In this document: piece by piece, positions 1 to 10,464 of the stretch
Layout of the letters: every line of letters starts with the position of its first letter
How positions within the stretch are numbered: position 1 is the stretch's first letter
DNA from: Pictodentalium vernedei
Taxonomy: Eukaryota; Mollusca; Scaphopoda; Dentaliida; Dentaliidae
Length of the DNA stretch: 64,000 nt
NCBI GenBank assembly: GCA_031216915.1
Contig: CM062289.1
Location: 65,665,741-65,729,740 of the forward strand
Reading direction: 5' to 3'
Position numbers and translations under genes: made by a program
Notes under the pieces: generated by a model
What the model saw: the letters and a program-made list of their open reading frames with translations, nothing else
The model's database searches: none
Told to the model about the DNA's origin: nothing

Positions 1-39
1 GCACACAGACTATCTCTATGTAATGACAAATGTACTCCT

Positions 40-187
40 TTTTCCCATTTTTCTAAACATTTCAACAAAACCATATCATGTGACCCTTCGTTTGAATGAA
101 ATTTTCGATGAGGGGTCACATGGTATGGTTTTATAGAAATTGTTAAAAAAAAATTGTATATTACTTGAGCAGATGTGGCCAAATTTT
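40..187 (+). mobile_element. A-family piggyBac-like MITE, fragment (A0)
   Basis: The central inverted repeat is present: AACAAAACCATATCATGTGA near 65, mirrored as TCACATGGTATGGTTTT near 116. The A-type right interior (AGATGTGGCC near 171) follows. Neither TTAA terminus is visible, so this is an eroded copy of the family that is complete at 9507-9767 and 11956-12196. Confidence 0.7.
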
Positions 188-189
188 TT

Positions 190-445
190 TTTTTTTAGCT
201 GAAAGGTTGAGCTAGCTCTTACAGTATTGTGATCACAAAAGTTGAATGGAGAGTTTGCTGCTCTCTGATGTCAGAGTTCTTGGTATTGATCCTCTGTTGG
301 GAAAGTTTTTGAGGTGTTCAAGCATTTTCTCGCAGCATCAAGTTTTTGGTTGATGCTGTTTGTACTGTCCTGTCAGGTGGGGACATAAAATGTCTGTCCT
401 CTGCACAGAGACACACCCTGAGCAGGCTATGATTCTTTCATAGTA
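190..445. other. unassigned AT-rich DNA
   Basis: I see no gene, terminal repeat or match to the other families of the window here. Confidence 0.5.
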
Positions 446-1151
446 CAGTTGAAACTAAGAAGTCCTGTAACTGTATTGTGCACTATTTTGAAGAAATAGC
501 ATGTCAAGTAATCACACTTTTGTCCCTGTCAAACTGTACCATAATCGTAACTCAATTCCTGTAGAAAAACAGAGTGCCCAACTCTGTACAATTCTATACC
601 AGTGAATAGAGACAATTTACATCATTGCTAACCTCTACTGGGATACATGTACATGTAATGACGTAAATAGAAATTAAAATTTAGACTGCATATACAGAAT
701 GAAGAGGGTGGATTACTACTGAATTGTAGCGCCATTTCTTCTCCACTCAAAAAGTATTTATAATTGTTCATAACAGCACAAGAAACAATTGTAAACTCTC
801 ATCATATGGACCACTGGGTGCAACCCAGTGGTCCATGTGATGGAGCTTACTTTGCAAATGTTTCTTGTCTTTTGTCCGCAGGCTCAGAAATTGTAAATAA
901 TTACTAAGTGGAAAATCTATCCTACAACAATTTAGTAGTAATTCACCCTCCCTCCACATATTGTAGTCTCAATATTTTCTTTCCATTTGATCGGTTCAGT
1001 TTGTGATTTCACCATCGACCTCTCTTTATAGTGCATTATGTTTTGCAGTGCACGGCACAAATGTTCTTGTGTATTTCAGACTTCATTCTTTTGCTGTAAG
1101 GAGCGCATTAATATTGAACGAGCATTTTCTGCTCTAATTGTGACAGGACTT
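446..1151 (+). mobile_element. F-family TA-targeting TIR element (F1)
   Basis: Starts CAGTTGAAACTAAGAAGTCC after a TA. It carries a central hairpin, TGGACCACTGGGTGCAACCC near 807 mirrored as GGGTTGCACCCAGTGGTCCA. The right end should read GTGACAGGACTTCTAGTTTC as in F2, but breaks off after CAGGACTTG, so the copy is 3' truncated. No transposase frame is present. The CAGT start and TA target suggest a Tc1/mariner (pogo-like) non-autonomous element. Confidence 0.75.
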
Positions 1152-1282
1152 GTACCTATGCCCCTGTTCTCCCAAGGAGGATTGGGGTTATCAAGTGGAG
1201 TCCATACATCTGTCCATATCTGTCCATCTGTCCCTCTGTCCCTCTGTCTGTATGAACATTTTGGATTGTAATTTCAAAGCTA

Positions 1283-1538
1283 CAGTACATGGAGAGTGGA
1301 TTGTAACTAAATTACCCGCAGAGTGGAGTTATCACCCAAACTATAACTTTTGTATTTTGTATGTATCGACTAAAAACACAAGCAATGTTTCAGCCAGTGG
1401 ACCTCCGGGTTTAACCTGGAGGTCCATGGGCTGAAACTTTGCTTGTGCTTGTTATACTTTGCAACAAATTTGCAATTATTGCTTTTGTGGAATCTCCACT
1501 CTGTGGTGAGTTAGTGATAATACACTCTCCACGTATTG
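1283..1538 (+). mobile_element. D-family MITE (D1)
   Basis: A 256-bp palindromic element bounded by TA on both sides, with TIRs CAGTACATGGAGAGTGGATT and its mirror ending ACTCTCCACGTATTG. The centre (about 1384-1446) is a long hairpin with the core GGACCTCCGGGTTTAACC. The same core occurs inside C-family MITEs, whose ends are different. CAGT ends and TA duplication point to Tc1/mariner (pogo-like) mobilisation in trans. Confidence 0.85.
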
Positions 1539-1540
1539 TA

Positions 1541-1997
1541 TCTGTCAGATTTGGATCTCCTTTGGTATGCTGATAGATCCACATGGGGAAACAGATATGC
1601 ACAAGGAACAGGTTCTGTCCAATATTTTTTCCATGAATTATGGCCCTTTTTTCACTCATTCAACTTCGAAATGTTTTCTTTACATCTGTATTTCATTCAC
1701 TGCATGTTGGATTTGGAAACCACCACTTATTTGATCAAATCATAATTTTAGGGGTTACTTGTGGATGACTAGACAATGCTTCCTTTCGATTTTGGTCCAG
1801 CTAGCCAATTCATTATGGCCGCCATGGCATTATTGCACAGTCGGGGGCAAATGCCATGCTTCGCGTTGCTCTTGTTTCAACTGTATGTGCATATAATGAA
1901 CAAATTAAACTGTAGACACAAGGTAAACTGTTGTCTCAACTCTATATGTACATCAGTTCACCACTACATGATACATTCAGTTCGAGTCAATGCTTTT
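1541..1997. other. unassigned DNA
   Basis: The open frames here are short and have no homologous look. I see no terminal repeats or tandem structure. Confidence 0.4.
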
Positions 1998-2001
1998 TTA
2001 A

Positions 2002-2416
2002 CTCTTAGTAGCCGGGAGTTAAGTTTTCTTGCCTGTGATGTTTCACTGGTAAAATAGGACCCAGTCACTAATGCTTGGGGTGCAAGTCCTCTAAAATAGG
2101 CAACAGGGGGTATAAACGATTGACTGACCTTGACTTTATCTCCCTGTTGTGGTCATGATTAGCCATTATGCAGAAGTATGTGACCTTAAACAACAATAAA
2201 TAAATAAATAATAGATGTAATATGGCAGGTACTCTGGCTATGACGGTTCGGCTATCTTTGGGCTGGGGAGAATTAAACACCTTGCAGGTGCTTCTGGTCA
2301 AGTGTTGTCTGCCTGAATAGGCAGACAACACTTGACGAGATGCACCTGCTTTACTGTAAGTTTTTCGCGGTATGTCATGTTCAATAAATTCATTCTGATT
2401 CCCCGGCTTCTAAGAG
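2002..2416. mobile_element. N-family TTAA element (N1)
   Basis: Flanked by TTAA on both sides (1998-2001 and 2417-2420), with TIRs CTCTTAGTAGCCGGGAG and CCCCGGCTTCTAAGAG. Near the right end is a hairpin, TCAAGTGTTGTCTGCCT mirrored as AGGCAGACAACACTTGA (2299-2337). A SINE-like unit (H1) sits inside at about 2035-2212. A TTAA target with short TIRs fits piggyBac- or Kolobok-type non-autonomous elements. Confidence 0.75.
2035..2212 (+). mobile_element. H-family SINE-like retroposon (H1), nested in N1
   Basis: Carries the H body (CCCAGTCACTAATGCTTGGG, then CTCTAAAATAGGCAACA) and the tail shared with the tRNA-SINEs: GGTCATGATTAGCCATT, then GTGACCTTAAAC, then an (AATA)n end. No A/B box head is visible. 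The shared 3' end suggests the same LINE partner as the tRNA-SINEs. Confidence 0.65.
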
Positions 2417-2617
2417 TTAATGAAAATACAGATAAAAATAGGCTTCATAACGGGGAAAAAAATCTTTAAAAAAATGGATTTGGAGCCTAAGAGTTCAGAC
2501 CTGGGCATATTTGCTCCTACTGTTACTTTAAATTCTGGTAAAGGGTTAATGATTGAAGGAATGTTTTTTCACCTGCAGCTGAAATGTCTGAAACATTATT
2601 ATTTAGAATCACGTTTA

Positions 2618-2931
2618 CAGTTAAAAGTAGAAGACCTGTCACGAATAGTGCGCTTATGTGGGCTTAATTGCGTGTTGGAATTGCGCGCAATTGCCACATC
2701 AAATGGCATCCAAAGCACGGCAGGTTCTCCTGGTTACTCATAGCAAACACATGCAATGTTTCTGCCAATGGACCTCCAGGTTACCCGGAGGTCCAATGGC
2801 TGAAATATTGCTTGTGCACAGGCCATATGTACAGAATTTGATAGTTTTACTTGGGCCACAACGCACACATTAACGCGCATATCACCGTGCTATTTGTGCA
2901 CATTTAATGACAGGACTTCTAGTTTTAACTG
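2618..2931 (+). mobile_element. C-family MITE (C1)
   Basis: A 314-bp element between TA dinucleotides, with TIR CAGTTAAAAGTAGAAGACCTG and mirror GGACTTCTAGTTTTAACTG. The centre is a hairpin (core GGACCTCCAGGTTACCCGG) flanked by GCAATGTTTCTGCC and GGCTGAAATATTGC. No coding capacity. One of ten C copies in the window; ends and TA target fit Tc1/mariner (pogo-like). Confidence 0.85.
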
Positions 2932-3195
2932 TAAGTGGGGGTAGAAGCTTCTGTTTACATTTCTATTTGTGTTAATATTACTATCAGTGAGATAAATATA
3001 AACTTTCACTGTCTCACTGATAACTCAGTCACTAGGTAACTGACATCATTTCCCAGTTACAATTGAGATATACATGTTGTATGGGTACTTGACCCTTGGG
3101 TAATGCAAAACTCATCTAGTGCCAAATCTGACAGAAGTGCCTGAGGTAGAATACTGAAATTGTTTAAGAAATTCTGTTTGTTTGCTTGATTATTA

Positions 3196-3441
3196 CAGTC
3201 CAGTTGCTGTGTACTGGTCGTATTCCACGCATGAGCAGTGAGGTCCATGCATGCATTTACCAGGTAATAAAAATCATCATCAGCAAAATTTTAATTAATG
3301 AAGCACCAGGTTGTACCCGGTGCTTCATTAATTAAAGTTTTGATGATTATTCCAAGAACTGGTGTTTGGAATCTAATATTATTGTGTCTGTGGAAATATT
3401 GCCCACTCATGGAAAGTCAGCTGTCCACGGCGGCCGTACTG
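3196..3441 (+). mobile_element. E-family MITE (E1)
   Basis: A 246-bp element with TA on both sides, TIRs CAGTCCAGTTGCTGTGTAC and GTCCACGGCGGCCGTACTG. The perfect central palindrome is AATTAATGAAGCACC, TTGTA-type loop, GGTGCTTCATTAATT. Four other copies are recognisable in the window. Confidence 0.85.
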
Positions 3442-6400
3442 TAACTTGTTGAGTGCTAAATTATTTTTCAAAAGTGATTTGTAACATGATCATTTTTTTT
3501 TTTTAAGATATTCAGACTTTGCATCAAGGGGAGTCTTTAAGTTTGGAAAGATTTTGTTTTTAAACAAATGTTTTGTTTCAATTTATTGGATAGTGCCTGT
3601 TGTCACTCTACAATATATTTAGCAAACCAATTTCACAATAACATTTTTAGCTCAACTTGACAAAGTCAAGCTGAGCTATTGCCATCACTTCTCGTCCATT
3701 GGCATACGTCTGGGCGTACGTACGTACGTCCACAATTTCCTTTGGAAGACCTCACAGGTCGCATTTATGATTTGGTCGCTTTGAAACTTGGTATGCTTGT
3801 TTGGGATGACATCTAGATGGGAGCTATCGTTTTTCTTCCATTTCCGTCAAATATTGTTGCCGCAGCCAACGTTTTTAGAACTTTGTTTAGTCAGACCTCA
3901 GTATTTCTCTTTGGCATACCCTACAGGGCACATTTATGATCGGATTGCTTTGAAACCTGGCATGCTTGTTTGGGGTGACCTCTAGATAGGAGCTATTGAT
4001 CTTCTTCCATTTCCATCAAAAAATTTTGCCGTGACCAACGTTCTTAGAACTTAAGTTTAGTCAGACCTAAATATTTCACTTTGGCACACCCTACAGGGCA
4101 CTTTCATGATCGGATTGCTTTGAAACCTGGCATTTTTGTTTGGAGTGGCCTCTAGATGGGAGCTATCGATTTTCTTCCATTTCCGTCAAAAAAATGTTTC
4201 CGCTGGCAACGATCTTTGAACTTACATGTAGTTTAGTCAGGCATCAATATACTCCTTTGGCATGCCATACAGAGCACATTTTTGATCAGATTGGTTTGGA
4301 ACTTTGTATGCTTGTTTGGGTTTACCTCTAGATGGGAGCTATCAATTTTCTTCTACATCTGCCAATAAATGTTGCCGCTGGCAACGACCTTTGATGAACT
4401 TAGTGCAGTTATGCATCAAAATTTCCACTTGGCACACCCTGCAGGGTGCATTTATTATTGGATCACTTTGAAACTTGGTATGCTTGTTTGGGGTGAGCTC
4501 TAGATGGGAGCTATCGATTTTCTTCCATTTCTGTCAAAAAATGTTGCTGTTGGCAACGTTCTTAGAACTTAGTTTAGTCAGACCTCAATATTTCCTTTTG
4601 GCACACCCTACAGGGCACATTTATGATTGGATTGCTTTGAAATCTGGCACGCTTGTTTGGAGTGACCTCTAAATGGGAGCTATTGATTTTCTTGCATTTC
4701 CATCAAAAAATGTTGCCGCTGCAAACGACCTTTGAACTTAGTTTAGTCAGGCATCAATATATTCCTTTGGAATGCCCGCAGGGCACATTTATGATCAGAT
4801 CGGTTTGAAACTTTGTATGCTTGCTTGGGGTTACCTCTAGATGTGAGCTATCGATTTTCTTCGACTTCCGTCAAAAAATGTTGCCACTGGCAATGACCTT
4901 CGACACACTTAGTGCAGTTATGCATCAATATTTCGCTTTTGGCACACCCAGCAGTGCACAGTTTTGACCAGATCATCTTGAAACTTGGTATGCTTGTTTG
5001 GGGTGAGCTCTAGATGGGAGCTATCGATTTTCTTCCATTTCCGTCAAAAAATGTTGCTGCTGGCAACATTCTTAGAACTTAATTTAGTCAAACCTCAATA
5101 TTTCCCTTTGTCACACCCTACAGGGCACATTTATGATTGAATTGTTTTGAAACCTGGCATGCTTGTTTGGGGTGACCTCTACATGGGAGCTATTGATTTT
5201 CTTCCATTTTCCGTCCAAAAATGTTGCCACTAGCAACAAACTTTGAACTCCGTTTAGTCAGGGATCAACATATTCCTTTGGCACGTCCTACAAGGCACAT
5301 TTATGATCAGGATGGTTTGAAACTTGGTATGGTTTGGGGTTACCTCTAGAAGGGAGCTATCAATTTTCTTCCATTTCCGTCAAAAATAGTTGCCATTGGC
5401 AACAACCTCTGATGAACTTAGTAAAAACTTAGTGCAGTTAAGCATCAATATTTCCCTTTGACACACCCTGCAGGGCACATTTATGATTGGATCGCTTGCA
5501 AACTTGATGTGCTTGTGTGGGGTGACATCTATATGGGAGCTCTCGATTTTCTTCCATTTCTGTAAAATAATGTTGCCGCTGACCTTTGAACTTAGTTTAG
5601 TCAGGCCTCAATATTTCCCTTTTACACACCCTTCAGGGCACAATTATGATCGGATCACTTTGAAACTTGGTATGTGTGTTCGGGGTGACCCCTAGATGTG
5701 AGCTAGCACTGTTGCTTTTTTTATTTCCATAAAAAATTATTGTCGTTACCACCAGCCTTCAAACTTACTGCATTTGTGCATCAACTTATCCCTTTTGCAC
5801 TCTCTGTAGGGTATATTTATGAATTTCCATAAAAAAAAACAAAAAAAAAAAAAACATTGCCACAAACAATGACCGTCTACTTAGTGCATTTGTGAATTAA
5901 CATCTTCCTTTGGCATGCCTCAGAGGGCACATTCATTATCAGGTTGTTTTGAAACTTTGTATGCTTATGCAGGGTGACAAAGATAGGAGCTATTGATTTT
6001 CTTTTCATTTCCATCCAAATCTATTGCTCAGTTAGCAACAATCTTTGAATTTATTGCATTTGTGCATCAACAGTTTTCTTTGACATGGCCTACAGGCCAC
6101 ATTTATCATAGGATTGATTTTGAACTTGGTGGGCTCATTAGGCAAGACCTTTAGATAAGAGCTATTGATTAGCATTCATTTCTGTGAAAAAAGTTGCCAT
6201 TTACAATAACCTCTGAACATACTGTACTGCATTTGTAAATCAGTATTCTTCCTTCAGCCAGTCTTACAGTTTACATTTAAAAATGCATGGATTCCTCTGA
6301 CGTTGTGCACACACAATGCTGTTATGTTGAAATTCCATCAAATAACATTGGTATCAATGATCTTCAATTTTGCCATTTCATTTATAACTTACCAAGTTCA

Positions 6401-6545
6401 AGTTTGTCAAGTTGAGCTACAGGGTCATTGCACTTTCATTTTGTACTGCTGGGCAAACAACAAGCTAATGCATAGAATGTAAAGCCACTAAAGTGACTCT
6501 CTGCACTTTTCAGTGATAGTGGCCTCTAGAACTCAAACAGTTAAT
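3442..6545 (-). mobile_element. M-family TTAA element (M7) split by tandem-repeat element P1
   Basis: The left part (GTTGAGTGCTAAATTATT, then GTGATTTGTAACA) and the right part (GTAAAGCCACTAAAGTGAC through AACTCAAACAGTTAA) match, in reverse, the two halves of M1 at 23216-23522. Between them lies P1 (about 3648-6443). M ends are CTGGTNGAGTGCTA next to TTAA, and the interior has the small palindrome GAGAGTGCC/GGCACTCTC. E1 abuts the left end. Confidence 0.7.
3648..6443 (+). repeat. tandem-repeat element P1 (pearl/HINE-like), unit ~170 bp, ~14 copies
   Basis: Begins with a hairpin (AGCTCAACTTGACAAAGTC then AAGCTGAGCT), followed by a CGTACGTACGTCC leader. About fourteen degenerate ~170-bp units follow, marked by AGATGGGAGCTATCGATTTTC at 3814, 4154, 4333, 4503, 5013 and intervening variants. 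It ends GTCAAGTTGAGCTACAGG, GTCATTGCACTTTCATTTTG. This plan matches pearl or Helitron-related elements of marine invertebrates. The short open frames it contains are by-products of the repeat. Confidence 0.8.
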
Positions 6546-6565
6546 TTGTACATGTATGCTGTTAT

Positions 6566-7322
6566 TAGTGTTCAACCGATTACCAAAAATGGTCACTGAC
6601 CGATTACTGGTTATTTGAGCTCACAAATGGCCGATTCTGATGCCGATTCCGATTGTAATACCGTGCACTGCTAGACAAGTCGAGGCTCGAAAGAACTACT
6701 TTAAACTGAACATTTTTCACTGTTAAATTTTGTTTACTGGGGTCGCAGTAAAATTACCAGTCCTGCACACTTGGGAGATAAACGTGTCTCTCAGAGTCAA
6801 GGCTCGCAAAGATCTACTTTAAATTGAACATATTTTACAGTCCGTTCCCTACTAGATAAGTCAGGACTCGAGAGAACTACATTAAATTGAACATATTCAC
6901 ATTGTTAAACTCTGTTGACTCAGTTAAAATACCAGTCGTGCACACTTGCGTGGTAAACGTGGTAATTTTTTCTGTGACCTGAGTCAGTGGAGTGCAACCT
7001 TTACTTTTCTGGTATAAACTGACGATTGCTTCAAGTACGCTGAATTGTAAGCTTTACATGTCGTTTAACTTGTATATCCTGTAAAAGGGGCGTCTAGGGA
7101 GATTAAGAATATACATTTTGGTGGTTTTTCAGCTTTATTGAATGGTATCATTGACATCATTTTACATCAACAATTGAACAACTGCAGAAGATAATAAAAT
7201 GCGGTTTATGAATCATCACAAAATACTTGGCAACAATAGGTTGAACCGATGTTCCAGGAGCCGTTGTCATTGTCACCTGATTGCCCACGATCAGCTGATT
7301 GTGTTTCATCGGTTGAACGCTA
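6566..7322 (+). mobile_element. non-autonomous hAT element (hAT-1a)
   Basis: TIRs TAGTGTTCAACCGAT and ATCGGTTGAACGCTA, with flanking 8-bp duplications GCTGTTAT and GCTGTTAC (7 of 8). The 8-bp duplication and TAGNG-type ends define the hAT superfamily. No transposase frame. A shorter relative in the opposite orientation is at 58641-59279. Confidence 0.9.
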
Positions 7323-7521
7323 GCTGTTACAAGCATAATATGGATATTTCTGATGAAAAAATAAATTGCAAATTTGAAGAAAAAGTTGACCATTTGATGA
7401 AACCATAATTTTTACAAAAATACCCTTATTTCATGTCTCTTTTTGTTAGAAAGCACCCATTCACTTCGGGAACTACACCACCTCACTGGGCACTATATGG
7501 GCGTAGTCACCTCCAAGCCAT

Positions 7522-7892
7522 TATTTATTTATTTTATTTATTGATGTTTAAGGTCACATATTTATGCACAATGGCTGATCATGACCGTGACAGTTTTACG
7601 GGTGGAGGAAGCCGGAGTACCCGGAGAGAACCAACGAGCAGCAACGAGCAGCTGCCAGCTCTCCAACATCATAACTCCGCACTGCAGCACAGGCAGGGTT
7701 AGATTGGTTGAAGACATGCGTACCATCGACGTGCAGTACGCCTTAGTACACGGCGTCATTGTGCCCCCACATGGGCAATGGAGATGGAAGTGTCTTGCCC
7801 AAGGACACAACGCGGATGCCGCAGGTGGGATTCGAACCGAGGGCCTCTCGGCTTGCAGCCTGCACCTCTACCTACTAATCCACCACACTTCC
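7522..7892 (-). mobile_element. tRNA-derived SINE (S1)
   Basis: Read on the minus strand: tRNA-like head with a B box (GGTTCGAATCCC complement at 7831-7845), body TTGTGTCCTTGGGCAAGACAC, then CCACCCGTAAAACTGTCACGG and tail GTGACCTTAAAC(ATCAATAAA). It is flanked by perfect 14-bp target duplications CACCTCCAAGCCAT at 7508-7521 and 7893-7906. Pol III-type head plus duplication shows LINE-mediated retroposition. Confidence 0.92.
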
Positions 7893-7925
7893 CACCTCCA
7901 AGCCATGCACTATTCCTTAAGTATA

Positions 7926-8182
7926 CAGTACGTGGAGAGTGTATTGTCACTAAATCACCTGCAGAGTGGAGATTCCACCCAAGCAATAATTGCAAATTTG
8001 TTGCAAAGCATAACTAGCACAAGCAAAGTTTCAGCCAATGGATCTCCGGGTTAAACCCGGAGGTCCATTGGCTGAAACATTGCCTGTGTTTTTTGTCGAT
8101 ATGTACAAAATTTGAAAGTTATAGCTTGGGTGATACCTCCACTCCGCAGGTGATTTAGTTACAATCCACTCTCCATGTACTG
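7926..8182 (-). mobile_element. D-family MITE (D2)
   Basis: 257 bp, TA on both sides, TIRs CAGTACGTGGAGAGTGTATT and CCACTCTCCATGTACTG. It carries the same GGACCTCCGGGTTTAACC-type central hairpin as D1. It abuts a reverse F element at 8185, whose outer part is missing, so D2 marks a junction of deletion or insertion. Confidence 0.85.
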
Positions 8183-8184
8183 TA

Positions 8185-8569
8185 GAATTGTATAGAGTTG
8201 GGCACACTGTTTTTCTACAGGAATTTAGTTACAGTACAGCCGCCGTGGACTGGCCACTTTCCACGCATGGGCAATATTTCCACGGACACAATAATATTAG
8301 ATTCCAAACACTAACTACAGGAATAATCATCAAAAATTTAATTAATGAAGCACCGAGTACAACCCGGTGCTTCATTAATTAAAATTTTGATAATGATGAT
8401 TTTTACTAAATGCGTGGACATAACTGCCCATGTATGGATTACGACCAATCCACGGCGACTGTACTGTATGCTAATGGTACAGTTTGACAGGGACAAAAGT
8501 ACACTTACTCAGTGCACTATTACTTCAGAATAGTGCTCAATGCAGTGACAGGATTTATAGTTTCAACTG
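8185..8569 (-). mobile_element. F-family element fragment (F3), split by E2
   Basis: Matches the first ~150 bp of F1 in reverse: GAATTGTATAGAGTTGGGCAC at the left, and CAGTTTGACAGGGACAAAAG through TTTCAACTG at the right. The E2 MITE sits between. Followed by TA at 8570. Confidence 0.75.
8232..8466 (-). mobile_element. E-family MITE (E2), nested in F3
   Basis: 235 bp, TIRs CAGTACAGCCGCCGTGGACT and CCACGGCGACTGTACTG. TA precedes and follows. Joining the flanks restores the F sequence across one TA, direct evidence that the family duplicates TA on insertion. Confidence 0.88.
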
Positions 8570-8946
8570 TATTTGTTCAAACACTTATGAAAAACAGCTA
8601 GGGTTTTATTGTCTTTATAATATTTCTTCTGACAGAGGTAGAGTTAAAAGTTTTCTTGAACTGGCTTTTGGACATTGCCCTCACCTTTCTGTTCAACAGT
8701 TAAGACATGTACAAATGTTCTCCTTATCTGAGGAGTAAACTGTTTTGACACTGCCTTTGCGATGAAGATTAAAATTCTTTGAGTCCTTAGCTATTATATT
8801 AGTTAGTCTGTTGAAAGTGTTGTTGAATCCCAATAAATAAATAAATGAATAAATAGATAAAAAAATATCATGAACATTTTCAATCTATACAAATTATTAT
8901 TGTCTGTCAGATGTTTGCAGAATAAAAAAAGGCATTAATTATTTTA
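8570..8946. other. unassigned DNA
   Basis: No gene or clear terminal repeats. A short (AATA)n run near 8829-8860 may be a degraded SINE tail. Confidence 0.4.
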
Positions 8947-9260
8947 CAGTTAAAATTAGAAGTCCTGTCACAAACTGTGCGCTTATCTAGGCTTAATTGC
9001 ACGTAGGAATTGTGTGCAATTGCCATATCAAATGGCACCCAAAGCACGGCAGGTTCTCCTGGTTACCCATCACAAACACAGGCAATGTTTCTGCCAATGG
9101 ACCTCCGGGTTACCCGGAGGTCCATTGGCTGACACATTGCTTGTGCACAGGCCATATGTATAGAATTTGATAGCCTTACTATAGTCATAATGCATAGATT
9201 AACGTGCATATCGACGTGCTATTTGCTTGCATTGCATGACAGGACTTCTAGTTTTAACTG
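8947..9260 (+). mobile_element. C-family MITE (C2)
   Basis: 314 bp, TA on both sides, TIRs CAGTTAAAATTAGAAGTCCTG and CAGGACTTCTAGTTTTAACTG, with central hairpin GGACCTCCGGGTTACCCGGAGGTCC trimmed here to its core. Same length as C1. Confidence 0.86.
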
Positions 9261-9289
9261 TACATGTACATTGCAGCTACAGTGGGTTC

Positions 9290-9424
9290 ATGATTATACC
9301 CGGTGCTTCATTCATTGAAAATTTCATGGCGATTCCATTGTTTTATGTTGGAGATTCACTGTTAACACATACATGGAAATATTCCCCACGTGTGGATTTT
9401 GACCTATCCACGACTGCCATACTG
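9290..9424 (+). mobile_element. E-family MITE fragment (E5)
   Basis: Right half of an E copy: TACCCGGTGCTTCATT, then GGAAATATTCCCCACGTGTGG and CGACTGCCATACTG followed by TA. The left half and part of the palindrome are eroded. Confidence 0.55.
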
Positions 9425-9506
9425 TATGACAGTGGGACCCTGTTACTATAATTGAATAAACTTTGTAACTATGAAATATATTTCATTAACAGGGGTATTC
9501 AGTTAA

Positions 9507-9767
9507 CCCTTTACCCAACGCAGACGATATCAAAATTTATTATTTTAAATATCATTTTTTAAAATTTTAAAAAAAAGTTCAACAAAACCATATCATGAGA
9601 CCCCGCCCCCCCTCCCCCCTCCCCCCATTGAAACAAGCTCGATGAGATCGTTCCAAAGAGGGGTCACATGGTATGGTTTTGTTGACATTTTTTGACAAAT
9701 AGTATTTTTTCAACTGCTGAATTTGCGTATTACGTAGGCAGATGTGGCTGATTCGTTGGGTAAAGGG
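9507..9767 (+). mobile_element. A-family piggyBac-like MITE (A1)
   Basis: Flanks TTAA (9503) and TTAT (9768). TIRs CCCTTTACCCAACGCAG and CGTTGGGTAAAGGG. The central inverted repeat AACAAAACCATATCATG / CATGGTATGGTTTTGTT has a loop arm here replaced by a C-rich run (about 9602-9627). TTAA target and CCCT ends are the piggyBac pattern. Confidence 0.82.
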
Positions 9768-10005
9768 TTATCAAGAATTTGATCATTTTCCTGTATTTAA
9801 GTGATAAATGGAAAATTTATTCTTTTATATTATGTTTCATGGAGCTTTGTCAAACTACATGTTGATATAATAGATTAAATTCCTCTATTGGATTGTACTT
9901 GTACTGAAGCCCCCACAAAATACAGGTCTATAACCATAGGGAATTGAATAGTCACTGTGCAGTACACAGAGTGTGGATTACAATTTAACAAATGAAAAAA
10001 TGTAT

Positions 10006-10464
10006 TACCGTATTTACTCTATGTATTGGGACACTCTATGATTTGGGACACATATTTTTTCCAGAAAAACTATATTTTTTTATGCTCCAAAGTTTGGGAC
10101 ATTCAGGAGATTTGTTTCCAGTTGGCCCGTCGCTAGTAGCAGATGACACTCATAGTAAAAATTCTTGGGTAACTAAATATTTTCATTTTTTGCTTCCAAA
10201 ACATAGCTTATGATCCCTCATTGGAACGAGCGCAATACGCTCGTTCCAATGAGGGATCATAAGTTATGTTTTGGAAGCAAAAAATGAAAATATAAAAATA
10301 ATTGGACGGCGATTTTCGTATATAGTGATGGAAAACGAATCACACACAACTTTATTCAGCATCAAATCAAGACCAGGCTCTGTTCTTTCCCCATTTTCTA
10401 AGAATTGGGACACCTGTGAAAATAATTATTTTCTGCTGTCCCAATACATAGAGTAAATACGGTA
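10006..10464. mobile_element. TIR element with TACCGTATTTACTC ends and a B-type core
   Basis: TIRs TACCGTATTTACTCTATG (10006) and CATAGAGTAAATACGGTA (10464), about 28 bp each and extending to TATTGGGACA. The middle (about 10145-10325) is a B-family interior: GATGACAC, then hairpin CATAGCTTATGATCCCTCAT / ATGAGGGATCATAAGTTATG around GGAACGAGCG. The B termini (CCCTTTACCCAACG) are absent. Target duplication is probably TA but cannot be told apart from the TIR. Confidence 0.75.

Noticed and set aside
3788-5695. A series of similar 60-70-residue frames (VCLFGVTSRWELSIFFHFC type) that look like a repeated protein
   Set aside because: They follow the P1 tandem unit exactly, are separated by stops and start at ordinary internal ATGs; they are a by-product of the repeat.
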